Source: a virus
IMG/VR virus record: IMGVR_UViG_3300030329_004952
Coordinates: 1 to 44,836 of that record
Reading direction: 5' to 3' (one strand)
Length of the DNA: 44,836 bases
The notes beneath the pieces are model-generated. The model did no database searches, was not told the origin of the DNA, and saw nothing but the letters and a program-made list of their open reading frames with translations. The first letter of the stretch is position 1; every line of letters starts with the position of its first letter. This document shows, in pieces, positions 15,046-27,800 of the stretch. A program made the translations under genes and the position numbers.

Positions 15046-16842
15046 ATGGCAAGAAGAATCACACCAGTCAATTATTCCGCTCGCGACTTCGAGTCCATTA
15101 AAAGCGAACTGGTGCAATATGCAAAGAGGTATTATCCTGAAACTTTCCGTGATTTTAACCAAGCCTCGTTCGGTGCGCTTATGTTGGATATGGTGTCGTA
15201 TGTGGGGGATAGCCTATCTTTCTATCTAGATTATCAGGCAAACGAATCGTTTTTCGATACAGCTACAGAAAGAAACAATATTATTCGCCAAGCTAAGCAG
15301 ATGGGGTACCAATATAGAGGAGCTTCTACGGCTACGGGCATGTGTGATTTCTATGTGGTTGTACCTGCAACTTCTACGGGACTTGGACCTAACAGCGCTT
15401 ATTTACCAATTTTAAAACAAGGCACATCGGTAAGCTCAACAGGCGGCGGCGCCTTTATTTTGGCGGAAAACGTAAACTTTGGAGATACGACAAATCCCGT
15501 AACCGCTGCTCGTGTTAACCCTGATACGGGGGTTCCTACACATTATGCTGTAAAAGCGCGAGGAAAGGTTGTATCGGGAAGGATCGTTGTAGAGAATCAC
15601 AGAGTAGGCGGCTTTCAGAGATTCAGAAAAATTCAACTCAAGAGTCGAGCAGTAACGGAAGTCCTTTCGGTTTTTGACGATCAAGGGCACGAATATACAC
15701 AAGTAGACTACCTCTCTCAAGACGTGGTTTATAAAGAGATGGGAAATAGAGGTTCCACTGCCAACGATCAGGTCACCTCTGTTATGAAGCCGATTATTGT
15801 CCCGAGACGCTTCGTGGTTGAACAGACGGGAACTCGATCTTTTCTCCAGTTTGGATATGGCTCAGATTCCGAGATAACCAGTGATTCGGTGGCAGAGCCT
15901 TCTCAGATTGTTTTGAATCAAGTGGGTAGACCTTATATCGAGGATGTTAACTTTGACCCATCAAAGCTTTTGGATACCGATAAGTTTGGTGTTGCACCCG
16001 CGAACACTACGCTGACTATCACATATAGGACGAACGGTGGAGCAAATTCTAACGCAGCAGCACGAACCCTGAAGAGGATCCAGAATCCTATTGTGGAATG
16101 GAACGATAGAACAGCGGTTACTAGAAAGGTTGCTAGAGACGTGATTAACTCTATTGAGTGCAACAACGATGAGCCCATTGTTGGGAGCGTTGCAGACCCT
16201 TCAACAGCCGAGTTGAAGCGTCGGGCTATTGATCACTTTGCAACGCAAAACCGCGCAGTAACAGAGCGTGATTATGAAGCGATGGTGTACGCGATGCCCC
16301 CACAGTTTGGGGCGATAAAAAGGTGCAAAATTGTTCGTGACGATGACTCTTTTAAAAGAAATTTAAATTTGTATGTTCTTGCCGAGAATCGAAATGGCAC
16401 GTTAGCTGAAGCAACCATGCCTCTCAAGGAAAATCTTAAAACGTGGATCAACAACATGAAGATGGTACACGATACGGTTGATATTATCGATGGTAGATTT
16501 GTAAATTTTGGAATAAAATATTCTATTATTGCCGAGCCCAATGTAAACAAATATGAGCTTTTAGACACTTGTAGCAGGGCACTGTCGCAATATTATGCTG
16601 AGCCTTCGTATTTCGGCGAATCTTTATATATTACCGATGTTTATTCGGTCTTGAATAAGATCGACGGAGTGGTTGACACATATGATGTGGAGTTTGTGCA
16701 GAAAGAGGGAGGAGCTTATTCAACCACGACATATTCTTTCAAAAGCAACATGTCTGCCGATGGAAGACAGCTATTGGTTCCCGATAATGTCTGCATGGAA
16801 CTTAAGTTCCCCGGTACCGATATCGCGGGAGCAATTAAATAA
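15046..16842 (+). CDS. 6: gp6-like baseplate wedge protein (baseplate J family)
   Basis: This 598-residue protein resembles T4 gp6, the wedge protein that forms the baseplate inner ring, and the baseplate_J family. The N-terminus has the typical YSARDFESIKSELVQYAKRY block, followed by FNQASFGALMLDMVSYVGD and FYLDYQANESFFDTA (residues about 10-75). The region ATQNRAVTERDYEAMVYAMP near residue 400 is the conserved J-domain segment. T4 gp6 is 660 residues, so the size is close. An AGAGG site precedes the ATG. It forms the wedge with gp25; its other usual partner, gp53, is not obvious in this window. Confidence 0.9.
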   Translation: MARRITPVNYSARDFESIKSELVQYAKRYYPETFRDFNQASFGALMLDMVSYVGDSLSFYLDYQANESFFDTATERNNIIRQAKQMGYQYRGASTATGMCDFYVVVPATSTGLGPNSAYLPILKQGTSVSSTGGGAFILAENVNFGDTTNPVTAARVNPDTGVPTHYAVKARGKVVSGRIVVENHRVGGFQRFRKIQLKSRAVTEVLSVFDDQGHEYTQVDYLSQDVVYKEMGNRGSTANDQVTSVMKPIIVPRRFVVEQTGTRSFLQFGYGSDSEITSDSVAEPSQIVLNQVGRPYIEDVNFDPSKLLDTDKFGVAPANTTLTITYRTNGGANSNAAARTLKRIQNPIVEWNDRTAVTRKVARDVINSIECNNDEPIVGSVADPSTAELKRRAIDHFATQNRAVTERDYEAMVYAMPPQFGAIKRCKIVRDDDSFKRNLNLYVLAENRNGTLAEATMPLKENLKTWINNMKMVHDTVDIIDGRFVNFGIKYSIIAEPNVNKYELLDTCSRALSQYYAEPSYFGESLYITDVYSVLNKIDGVVDTYDVEFVQKEGGAYSTTTYSFKSNMSADGRQLLVPDNVCMELKFPGTDIAGAIK

Positions 16843-18809
16843 TGGCTATTAAGAGATATACTGCCAACGCAGAAACGACAATAACCAATGCTTTCAAGGC
16901 AGACTTGACTACACGAGGGACCGGAGCCAACATGGGCGCCGCCGATGTGCTAGAAATCTTTTCCATTTATGGGCAGGCAAGTGGCTCTTCAGCGGGCTTG
17001 TCTTCGGAATTGAGTCGGGCGCTGATTAAGTTCCCCGTTGACGATATACAGACAGATCGTAGTTCCAGCGTTATTCCTCGCAGCGGCAGCGTCAGCTTCT
17101 ATTTGAAGATGTCTAATGCCCCCCACACCCAGACTAATCCCCGAGACATGTACCTCATGCTGAACGCCGTTACGCGAAGTTGGCAAGAGGGTACCGGCTT
17201 AGACATGGAACAGTATACTGATCTGACTTATGGAAAAGAGGGGGCTACATGGACTTACGGAGGTCTTACAGGCTCTTGGCAACATATGGGCGGAGATTTC
17301 GTTTCCGACCTAATCGATGCAGCAGCAGCCACTGCCACTATCACTGTTACTGACGCTGGTGCCTTGGTTGATGGTGAAACCTTTGTCATCGTTGACACAG
17401 CCGGGACTTCTCATACTTTCACAATCGAAACAGGAGACGATCTCGTCGCCGATAACAAGGTTGGCGTTCAAACGGCTAAAGCCGCTAGTAATGAGACAAC
17501 CGCCGCCCTTCAATTTGCACTGGCTATCAATGATGCAACCTCAACTTGTGTAAACACCATAAGTGCGACACACAACAGTGACGCCACTACAACTCTTACG
17601 CAAAAAGTCTCAGGCATTCTCGGCACAAGGACAAATACGGACGGCGCGGCTGGCGTCACTATCGGAAACTTTACTGGAGGAGCAGGAAACCCCAATAAGT
17701 TTTACAAAGTTCATTTTGCCAATGGCACCGAAGATCTTGAGCAAGACATTACCCCACTGGTAGAAATGTGGGCAAACGATGTCGGAAACATTTACGGTGC
17801 GCTGGACAATTACGGATTGATGGTGAAGCTTACAGGAACTCAAGAAGCCTACAATGAGAATTACGCCACCTATGCCATCCCCAACGAGTCGGGCTCCGTA
17901 AAGTCTTATTACACCAAGAAATTCTTTGGCAGAAGTTCTGAATTCTTTTTCAGGAGACCGTATATTGAGGCACGATGGAATTCCTCAGACAAAGATGATC
18001 GTGGAAATTTTATGTATAGTAGTTCTTTGGCTCCCGGCGTTGATAATCTTAATACTCTTTACCTTTACAATTATGTACGAGGTCAACTGAAAGATATCCC
18101 CGAGATTGGAACAACTGGCTCCATTATGGTCAGTCTCTATTCTGGATCAGCCGACGATACAGCACCTTCGGGAGCGGCTTTGCAGCTAAGTATAGGCGGC
18201 GGCGTCTCAATCGCTGCTGAGACCTATGCTACTGGCGGATGGCTTGAGACAGGAATCTATACCTGCTCTTTAGCAATCACTGCGGCTGCGACTCCATTGG
18301 CAACATTGTATGATGTTTGGTCAACAGGCAGCATAGTGGACGGGGATCATTTGAAGACGAGATTTCACACAGGCTCTATCACACCGACATCTCTAGAATC
18401 TTCCAACATAAACCCTGCCACCGAATATGCCTTGGCAGTTACCAATTTGAAGCCGATTTATTCTCAGAAAGAGACAGCCCGTTTTAGACTTTATGCTCGC
18501 GAAAAAGGATGGAATCCAACTATTTACACTAAGGCGACCACAGATATTCAGAATACGATAATTGAAAGCGCGTCTTATACAATTTATCGGATCGCCGATG
18601 ATTTAACTGTGATTCCATACGGAACGGGCAGTGATCTTAGCACGCAACTTTCGTTCGACGTAAGCGGCAATTATTTTGATTTGGATATGGGGATGTTAGA
18701 CACTGAATATGCGTATGGTTTAAAGTTCGCTTTCTATAATGGAGCGATAGGAACATGGGTTGAGCAGTCAGACGTATTCAAATTTAGAGTCGAAGAGCCA
18801 CAGACGTAG
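16842..18809 (+). CDS. Tail/fibre structural protein with DNRLRE-like domain and an inserted module
   Basis: This 655-residue protein begins one base inside the gp6 stop. Residues about 100-150 (SWQEGTGLDMEQYTDLTYG) and again 283-320 (NKFYKVHFANG, EDLEQDITPLVEMW) look like the two halves of one DNRLRE-type beta domain found in surface and fibre proteins. Between them, at about residues 158-282, is a Thr/Ala-rich module of a kind seen as a repeat in phage virion proteins. The C-terminal half is beta-rich without a known motif. No enzyme site is visible. It lies directly after the wedge genes, so it may belong to the baseplate periphery or fibre base. A homologous order is common in marine T4-like phages (from memory). 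Confidence 0.7.
   Translation: MAIKRYTANAETTITNAFKADLTTRGTGANMGAADVLEIFSIYGQASGSSAGLSSELSRALIKFPVDDIQTDRSSSVIPRSGSVSFYLKMSNAPHTQTNPRDMYLMLNAVTRSWQEGTGLDMEQYTDLTYGKEGATWTYGGLTGSWQHMGGDFVSDLIDAAAATATITVTDAGALVDGETFVIVDTAGTSHTFTIETGDDLVADNKVGVQTAKAASNETTAALQFALAINDATSTCVNTISATHNSDATTTLTQKVSGILGTRTNTDGAAGVTIGNFTGGAGNPNKFYKVHFANGTEDLEQDITPLVEMWANDVGNIYGALDNYGLMVKLTGTQEAYNENYATYAIPNESGSVKSYYTKKFFGRSSEFFFRRPYIEARWNSSDKDDRGNFMYSSSLAPGVDNLNTLYLYNYVRGQLKDIPEIGTTGSIMVSLYSGSADDTAPSGAALQLSIGGGVSIAAETYATGGWLETGIYTCSLAITAAATPLATLYDVWSTGSIVDGDHLKTRFHTGSITPTSLESSNINPATEYALAVTNLKPIYSQKETARFRLYAREKGWNPTIYTKATTDIQNTIIESASYTIYRIADDLTVIPYGTGSDLSTQLSFDVSGNYFDLDMGMLDTEYAYGLKFAFYNGAIGTWVEQSDVFKFRVEEPQT
17319..17690 (+). 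other. Inserted Thr/Ala-rich module within the 655-residue protein
   Basis: The segment encodes ATITVTDAGALVDGETF, then SHTFTIETG, TAALQFALAIND and TTLTQKVSGILGTRTNT, ending in FTGGAG. The order is beta strands, a helix with ALQFALAIN, a second strand pair and a GG end. It is the same general pattern as the two modules in the next gene but clearly diverged in sequence. It splits a beta domain whose halves still look intact. Confidence 0.5.
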
Positions 18810-18820
18810 GATGATTAGGA

Positions 18821-21800
18821 ATGGGAACTAAAGATTTATTTGACAAGGGAACACCCTTTAAAATTCTAACAAGTACCGATGTCCAAAAAGCCACCGAAAA
18901 GGTGGAGTCTCCGAGAAACTTAAGGGCTAAAATTGAAGAAAAGGGTCGGTTTATACCCCAGATCGACTATAACAATCCTGCTGAATTTGTTCGTTTTGGT
19001 TCTGCTGAAAAATATTATGAAGACGCCTTTGACCGAATAACAGACAATTTTCCCTACGACGGGTCAGAGGCAGAGCAAGTTGAATTCTATAATAGCTCTT
19101 CTTATCTTGACCTTTATGTTTTTGACAAAGAATATCCAAGAACTACTGGTTACGCGACAATTCACAGTGAGGGATATACTGCTGCCGGAGTTCAGGATGG
19201 GTGGGTAAGGGTTCACCCTCTCGATCAAGAATACATCATCATTAAGGGAGGACCCCACACAGCTTCTGGCGGGATGCCGTCAGGCTCGCTAGGGACTCAG
19301 TTTACGGGAGCGAACTATTATAACACAGATATTTATACGACCGACAGGGAGTATCAGGGAACAAGGACAGGAACAAGACTTTCCAATCTTCGATATAGCT
19401 TGTCTGATGGCGTATCAGTTGAATTTTGGTTGAAGAAAGATGGATGGCAGACAACCAGTACCGACACCATCAATAAAACGGCTATTTTTGATCTGTGGAA
19501 TGGCGAGGTCACTGGAACTGCGGTTGGATCGAGCGTATATGACCACTCCCAGTATGGTCGTCTTTTAATTTATCTTTCGGCAAGTGGACCAGTTGGGACT
19601 GGAACCGGAGGACTGTATCCTTTTGGTGTCCATTTAGCATCCGGCTCCACTGTTTGGGATTTGCAGTTTGGTGCAAATATAACCACTTCATCGATGGACG
19701 GTGATTGGCACCATTTTGCCTTCACGTTCCAGTCTAGCTCTGACAACAGTTCTTTGGAGGCAAAATTCTTTCACAGTGGTGCCTACGTTGAAGCCTCTAG
19801 TTCGGGAGATATTGGAACCTTTGGCGAAGTCACGGGCTCGCTAGTCGCTCACTTAGGCTCTTTACAAACAACACCTTCTGGTAATGCTTTTGCCGCTTAT
19901 GCATATCCCGTGACCACATGGAAGGGTTATGGCGGTCTCAAAGCTTCGATGGATGAGTTCCGTTACTGGAAGACAACCCGAACTGCCGAGGACATTGGTT
20001 TAAATTATTTCCGACAAGTTCGCGGCGGAACAAATACAGATCCAGCAAATGCAGATTTGGGTGTTTATTATAAGTTTAACGAGGGCATCACCGGTACCAG
20101 TTCTACTGACTCTATTGTTTTGGACTATAGTGGTCGGATCTCCAACGGTACATGGTTTGGATATCCCGGCTCTGCTGCGAGAAACACGGGCTCAGCCATG
20201 GTGTCTGCTTCAGCTATTTTAGAGGAGTGGGAAGACCCCATTATTCGCCCAAACAACACTACCCTGAGCAACAAAAGAAGCAGCCTCATAGAATCCGGTA
20301 GTATTTTTGACGATACTCATAACGCTACTCTCTATAATCGTATTCCAAGCTGGATCATAGAGGAGGATCCGGGCACGCTCAAGGACATGATGCAAATCAT
20401 GGCGAGCTACATGGACACTCTTCATCTCCAACTCGAATCATTGCCTCACTTAAAAGATATGACATACGCGAGTAGTTCTGTGAAAGCGCTCCCAATGTCG
20501 AATCGCCTCGTAAACAATTGGGGGCTGGAAGCTCCAGAGATTTTTGCCGAGGCAGATATTCTGGCTCAAATCATGAGCCGCGATGAGGTGCGCAATTTTG
20601 ACCTTAACTTGGACGAGATTAAGAACAGAATTTATAAAAATATTTACAATAACCTAGTTTATATCTACAAATCCAAGGGGACGCTAAAGTCTTTTAGGAA
20701 TCTTATTCGTTGTTATGGTGTTGGGGATGATATTGTAAGGCTCAATCTTTACGCCAACAATGCAACGCACAAAATAAGGGATAATTACGAGCCCTCTGCG
20801 GTTCGAAAAAATTACGTTAACTTCAATCATCCAGATAGTTTTAACGGAGTTGTGACTCAGCAATCTCAAAGTTCAAACCCTAGTGCGAACAACGTATCTT
20901 ATGTGTCTGGCACAGTTAACGAATATCTGGCAACGACTGCCGAATTGGATGTTATTTTTCCGAAGAAAACAAGTGATGCGGGAAGTATTTCTTGGTTTGA
21001 TACCAACTTCCTTTCATCATCGATTTTTGGAACTCACCGCCTTCTCATAGATGGCGAGGTGAATGAGCCCGCCTTTGAGCAGGCTGCTGTTGTAGATGAT
21101 TATTCATGGAGTCTGTACGCTGTTAGACCAGAGGAAAACTCCAGTGACGCTTATCTGGTGTTTAAATCCAACCGAGGTGCAAAGCCAGATTTCTATCTTA
21201 CCTCGGCTATCTATCCTGATCTTTATGATAATGAGCGTTGGAACTTTGCTGTTCGCACTAAAAATGTAAAATATCCTGTATCTGACGGGGCTTCTGGATC
21301 GGATGCTGGAAATTCGACTGATTTTGATATCGATGACACTTATCTCAAGCTCGAACTTTATGGTGTCAATTATGATGCGGGCTTGTTGAAGAACGAACTT
21401 CTCCTCACCTCTTCGGCATTGACCGCTAGTGCCTATCTGACCGCCGACCGCCGATACTATGTCGGGGCAAGCAGGACTAATTGGACTGGATCTGTTAACG
21501 TTCGCAGTGATATTAACGCGGCTTCTTTGCGACACTGGGAGAGTTATCTTGCAGATGAAGCAGTTCAGGCTCATGGTCGAGACCCCAATAATTTTGGTTC
21601 TCTTCGCCCCTACCGCAGCACATATCTGATGCAGTCTGCCTTAACGGGTACATGGGTCCCTCAAATGGCGACCTTGGCTTTAAATTGGAATTTTAATGAC
21701 GTAACTGGCTCTGATTCATCTGGAGAGTTCATTGTTCAAGACGCGTCTTCGGGGTCTATGGATGACCTCGGACGTTATCACGACAATGAAAATAATCCTC

Positions 21801-24800
21801 AATATTGTAGAACTATTTCTTATCAGTATCCCGGCACTGCTTATGGGATGAGAACTTCTAGCACGGGGGCTGTTGATAGGGCTTATATCTACGGGTTACG
21901 GCAAAATGCTCCCGACAGTCTTATGAGTTCGGACATGGTAAACATTCTTAGTAGACAAGATGATATCGAGTTTACGAGAGAGACGAGACCAATAAATTAT
22001 TATTTCTCTTTCGAGAAAAGCATGTACGGAACCATCACACAAGAGATGATGAACTTCTTTGGTTCGGTTGTAGAATTTAACGATCTCATCGGAGATCCCA
22101 AGAATCGTTATCGACAAGATTATAAAGAGCTTGGCAAACTCAGAGAACTGTTCTTCGAGAAAATCGGAAACACTCCAGATCTCGATAAATATGTGGAATA
22201 TTACAAGTGGATTGATAATTCTCTCGGGGTGATGCTCCGGCAGCTTGTTCCAGCTACCGCTGATTTCTCAGATGGTATTCGAACAATGGTCGAGAGTCAC
22301 GCCCTTGAAAGAAACAAATACTGGAACAAGTTCCCAACCCTCGAAATGAAGGTTTCAGATCCAGAAGCTGCTGTTCATGGCATCACAGAGCTTAGGTATG
22401 ATTGGGAGCACGGTCATGCGCCTCCCGCACCAATACGCGCTGTGGCAACAGGAGGTACCGACATCTTGTTAATGCCCGGTGATCAGGCTAACAATGATCG
22501 TTTTAAGGTTAATATTCCGACACACTTGGGCGGTACCGGAGAAGACATCACAATTAGGTTTGTCACTGCCACCCCTTCGGACGGTACAGCAGGCGAAATT
22601 CAGATAAGTCTTGGGGGTGCTGAAACTACACGAAACAGGCTAGTAGCCGCCATCAACGGTGTCGATACATCTGTAGTTAAATATGGTGCTGGCTCTGGCG
22701 ACGTGACTAACGGTATTGCTGGAATTTCTGGGGCGAATGGCTCCACGGTTGCAAAGACAACTATAACCTCAACCCAGTCTAGTCCTTATGGCGGCACCTC
22801 CATCGTGTTCACCGATATCGAAGGTACCGCTGTCGCAGAAGGCGCGACCGGCGCTTCCCCGGCATATATGACTGTTCCGACAACAGCGCTTGAGAGCGAT
22901 AATTGTCTGTGGTGGCACGATAGAGCAGAAAGAACCACGGGTGTCCTCTCTTCTTCGGTGGCAAGTGTCAACACTGACAGGGACGCAATCCTTACGATTA
23001 CCGAGACTTACAGAACAGGCTCTCCCGGTCCAACACTCGCACAGTCCACAAAGGCTTTGCCAGCCCCAACCTACCAAGGCTCAACATATGCCCTTAGAAG
23101 GTTTGATGAAATTTATAACCTTGTCCCTGACGAGAGCCCACTCTATCACGGTGGACCAGACTATTCCCAACGTAAACGTTATGGTTTTGTGAAGCCCCAC
23201 CTTAATAGTGTTTCGGTCGCCACCGCGCACGCGGGCTTCGATTTGCAGGTAATAGGTCAATCCACTATAGCCGGTCGTTTAGATCCAGAAGATGGGAAAG
23301 ATTGCGATGACGCTCTTATCCCTCCCGAACTGAACAAAAAGAAAATTAAAAGCGGTTTTTATGCCGCACCCCCCAGCGTTGCCGCACCCCGACCACTCCG
23401 CACTAACCCTTATACGAGTCAGGGTTATAGTGATATCGTCACGCCTTTTAGCCTCTACAGTTCGTCTGTCAACACCGGATATATGGCTGCTGACATCGGC
23501 AACAGACCCGGCGCGACCGGCGGTAGAAAAACACTAGCCGATGTTGTGTCTGGAGGGATCACAAATTATCATCACGACATTATCGGCAATGATATGGATG
23601 TCCCAATGCAGGGACCCTTTACCGAGAAATATGTTGGCGGAAACCAGTGGCGACATCAAGACCTCGTTTACGACCCAGAGACAACAGGATCAGCCTATGA
23701 CGGAAACAGGGCAGAGGCATGGTATCTTATCGCTGCTGCCACTAATCATCTTTTCTTGGAAAATGTTCGTTCACGGCTGTACCACACCGTGCCACGGGTA
23801 TATCTCAGGTCTCCGCAAGCGATTTATACTCGCGAGGAAGCCGCCAAACGACCCGTCAACATCCGAAACATCCAGATGACAGCAAGTGCTGTAGGAGCTT
23901 ACAAGACAACTCTTCCATCTGATGCAGGCACAAATATCGGACCCACCCCAACAGAATTCATCTCTGGTACACTAAGGTCCAACATCGGAAACTTCGAGAA
24001 CTTCTACGATATTGTCCAAACATCAGGTCGAAGCATTAATAACGTAGCACTTACAAAACAGGATGGGTTTAGTAAGACAGCCATTGCTCCAGATACTAGT
24101 GCTGGCTCTTATGTTGAGACGCTTGTAAGCACAGAGAAGCCACAACGTGACAAGAACGAGCATGTATTCGTGGAAAGGTTCTCTGCTCCCGGCGGACCGG
24201 AGACAGCAGGCGATGCAAATGGAGGCTTCGGTCTTGATTTCGAGTCGGCTGTCTATTCTCCCTATAATGCAATGCCTTGGAGAAACACATCAGTAAGAAC
24301 CCCTCTCAATAGGACACTGCTCGTTAACCATTCGAACCAGTTTGGATTTTACAGCAACGAGCAAGAGATAAAAAACGGTGGTCGCGTCTCTGTTGCAAGT
24401 ACAGGCACTGACATCATAACAAACCCCGGTGATCAAGCTAATAATGATCGATTTACTGTAAACATTCCAACAGCACTCGGTGGCACGGGGGTAGATATTA
24501 CAATCAGAGTTGTTACTGCTACTCCTTCCGATGGAACCCCAAATGAAATTCAAGTAAGTCTTGGGGGTGCTGAAACTACACGAAACAGAATTGTGGCTGC
24601 TATCAACGGTGTCGATACATCTGTAGTTAAGTATGGTGCTGGCTCTGGTGATATAACTAACGGCGTTGCGGGGATTTCCGCCGCCAATGGGTCTACAACC
24701 GCAGATATAACTATAACTTCAACTACTGGTGGGCTTACCGGTGACACCATTACATTTACGGACGTTGAAGGAACCATGATCTCTGGAGCCGGTACGGGCG

Positions 24801-27800
24801 CCTCACCAGCCACCATGGTGGTGCCATCAGGCGTCAACGGCGACTCAACTGTCACAGCCGAGAATTATTCTGGAACGGGCAGTTACCAGAAAGCTAATCG
24901 TAATACCCTAAAGACGCCCAGACTTTCTGCCACTTCTTTGGATTACGGAACAGACGAGGGAGATATGGTCGTAAGCACGGCAAGTGTTTATGACAATGGC
25001 TGGGTTACACATGAAATTCCAAGAATGGAGACAAGCTATGCTTGGATTGCAACTTCTTATACAGGCTCTCTGGCTTTTGGTCATGGTCATCCCGATGGCT
25101 TGCTGTCTACTTCTGCTGGCTATGTTGCCTCTATTGACTTTGTAAGTTCGTCGGATTTTGTTAGTTATATCCACCCCGCCATACGGACATACGGAGCAGA
25201 CCATATAAATGTGGGCGTCGGCGCTCTCAGTCCCGTTTTCCAGACGACTCACCTAAACACAAACATCGTTGAGCCCATGACTGCCTCCCAAGCTATTTTG
25301 GGGCACCAGATTAAAACGTCTTCCATCGGGACCACCACCCCTCTTACGACTTATATTAACATTGGAGATATAGACACTACTGTGCCACCCGCTGGACTTC
25401 TTATATCAACCAACGATACGTTCATCGAAAATGTCGGCGCCGCCACCACCGCCGGTAATACAACCTTTGCAAGTGCTTTCATGGATCTCATCATTCACCG
25501 CCAAGGATATTACGGTCATCCCTCTTGGAAACAAATAAGGGGTGCAGAACACCAACTCACAAGGTATTATCGCAACAATAATCAGATTACGATTAATCCC
25601 GATGATGGTGCTTCGTTTGAGGTTGCCACTAAAGGCGGGGGAACCATAACAATTGTTCCTCGCTTCGGAGAGCTTCAGATATTTGATGAACCTCCAGTGA
25701 ACCAAAGCTCAAAACCTTTAAAGTTCGTACTTGGAATTGAAACCCAGACGGGAATCAACCCTGATGGAACTCCAGCGATGGGGGTCAAGAATCTTGAGAT
25801 TAACTCTTCTTACGGGAATGATTTGATGAGGTTCTCCAATCTTGGTCTGGAGGAACTTACCACACTAAGTTCGAATACAATCTATACTTCGTATGACACC
25901 ATTAAAAACACCTATTTGAATGGGGCATTGGCGAGCCCAACGACTCCTGTGAAAAGTTTTGTTTCACTGACCTATAAGCAACAGGTATATCCGGCTGGCT
26001 ATAATGCGGGGCTAGAAAAGGTTCGAGAAAGGCAAAATTTTAAAATTAAATTTTGGGCTAATAGCCGAGCCGACCGAACCCTTCTTGGGAATGAAAAGAG
26101 TAGCAGCATGGGGTTCCCCCGTAAACTAGCGGGCACCACTAACTGGGGACAGCAGACCCGACTCTCTCAGAGTGCATGGGTTATGGACGCTTCACAGACT
26201 TTTGTAGACGGTCCTATTTGTTCGGCTTCAAACGCGACCTCAAGCGCTTCGGGCGAGCTTCAAAACGATTATGTCATGGTTCATTCGGGAGGCGTAGGGG
26301 CTCCTAGTTATAGAGGCGTTGCCTTTGTTAAAGCGGGGGCTCTATACTCTCGGAAACACATGCTTCCGTCTACAGCTTCGACGGTCCCTGTCACACTGGA
26401 CAATCCCCAGACTGGCGGTCTAGGAAGTAACTTAACCATGACAAAGGGTGCCGTTAAACTTTTTGCTGGAAACGCCCTATGGGAAGCCGATAGACTTGCT
26501 GGAAGAATAAAGAAGAAGTTTATAAACATGAAGAGTCCATGGGGGAAAACTGTTGCCCCCGAAATTGCTCAGGTCTTTGAGTCGGCTGTCAGGCAACCAA
26601 TTGACCCTGATTACGAAAGTAATATGAAAGATGCAATACTTCAGAATCAAACGTTCAGTGTTATTCCCGAGTTTAGAATAAGCGATCATATAAAATTTTA
26701 TGTGGAATCTGGAGTAAATTTCTTGCGAGAAAATAATAATTTTCTTGACATATATGGAGCCTCTGGGTCGTTACCCTCATCTAGTGGCGAGGATAACTTT
26801 TATAAAATTTACACCAACTCAGATTTCATGAAGAATTTCGAGACCATTCATGATGATCATGCTGGCTTTAAGAGTCCCTCTAAGATTACGCTTAAGTGTA
26901 AGGCGATTAAAAAGTTCTTACCTTATGATGGGTTTTATCCGGCACAACGATCTTTAGATATGGCATCACAATTTTCACAATCTTATGGGCAATACGTTTC
27001 TTACCCGGATGTTGATAGCATTAAGGCTACATCGATCAAGGACTACGCCGAACAAGCACGACTTCGCCCTCTGATGGCGCCTCTGTTTGCTCCCGGCGTG
27101 ATGTATAACACCATTAAATCGGGAATGGCTGTGGATTATGGAACATACAGTGGTTCTTACGAGGTGATATGTAACACGGGTTCGGCTGGAGGAGGTGGCG
27201 AGGGCACAGGCGGCGGTGGAGAAATGTACTTGGTAGGTGCTCCAACAGCCCTCGACGGCTCAAAGCGCCGCTCTGAAGACGCTGGTGTTTACGCTTATGG
27301 TTTTGATAATCGAGTTCCGTTTGAGGCTTTGGTAGAGCCCGAGAACCACATAGCCAACATGACCTTTGTGGATATGGAGCCTCACCCAAGTGCTTCTATG
27401 AATTTAAGCGCGTCATGGGATGGTACAGGAGATCCCTTCTACAAATTGATGGCAAACAATTTCTTTGCTGAATGTATCCACATGTTTATGCCCAATGGAC
27501 AAATGACTTCTTTTGTGTCTGCTAAGGAGGATGAATTCTTGCCCTTTGAGCCCGGTAAAGTTTATGGCATGAGGATTAAACTGCGGAAGAGCTATAATCG
27601 CCAAAGAACATACGAGCAAACAGCGCAGAAATTAAATTACCCCATTCCCCAGATTACCCCAAATGAAGCTGGTTTGATGGAGGGGACGAATGCCCCCGAT
27701 GAACGACTACTTGAGACGTTCACGATGTACAGCCGCCCCTCTGCTTTTGGTCCCCCGATGGCTGGCAGAATATTCGGACCCGCCAACCAGATCGAACAGG

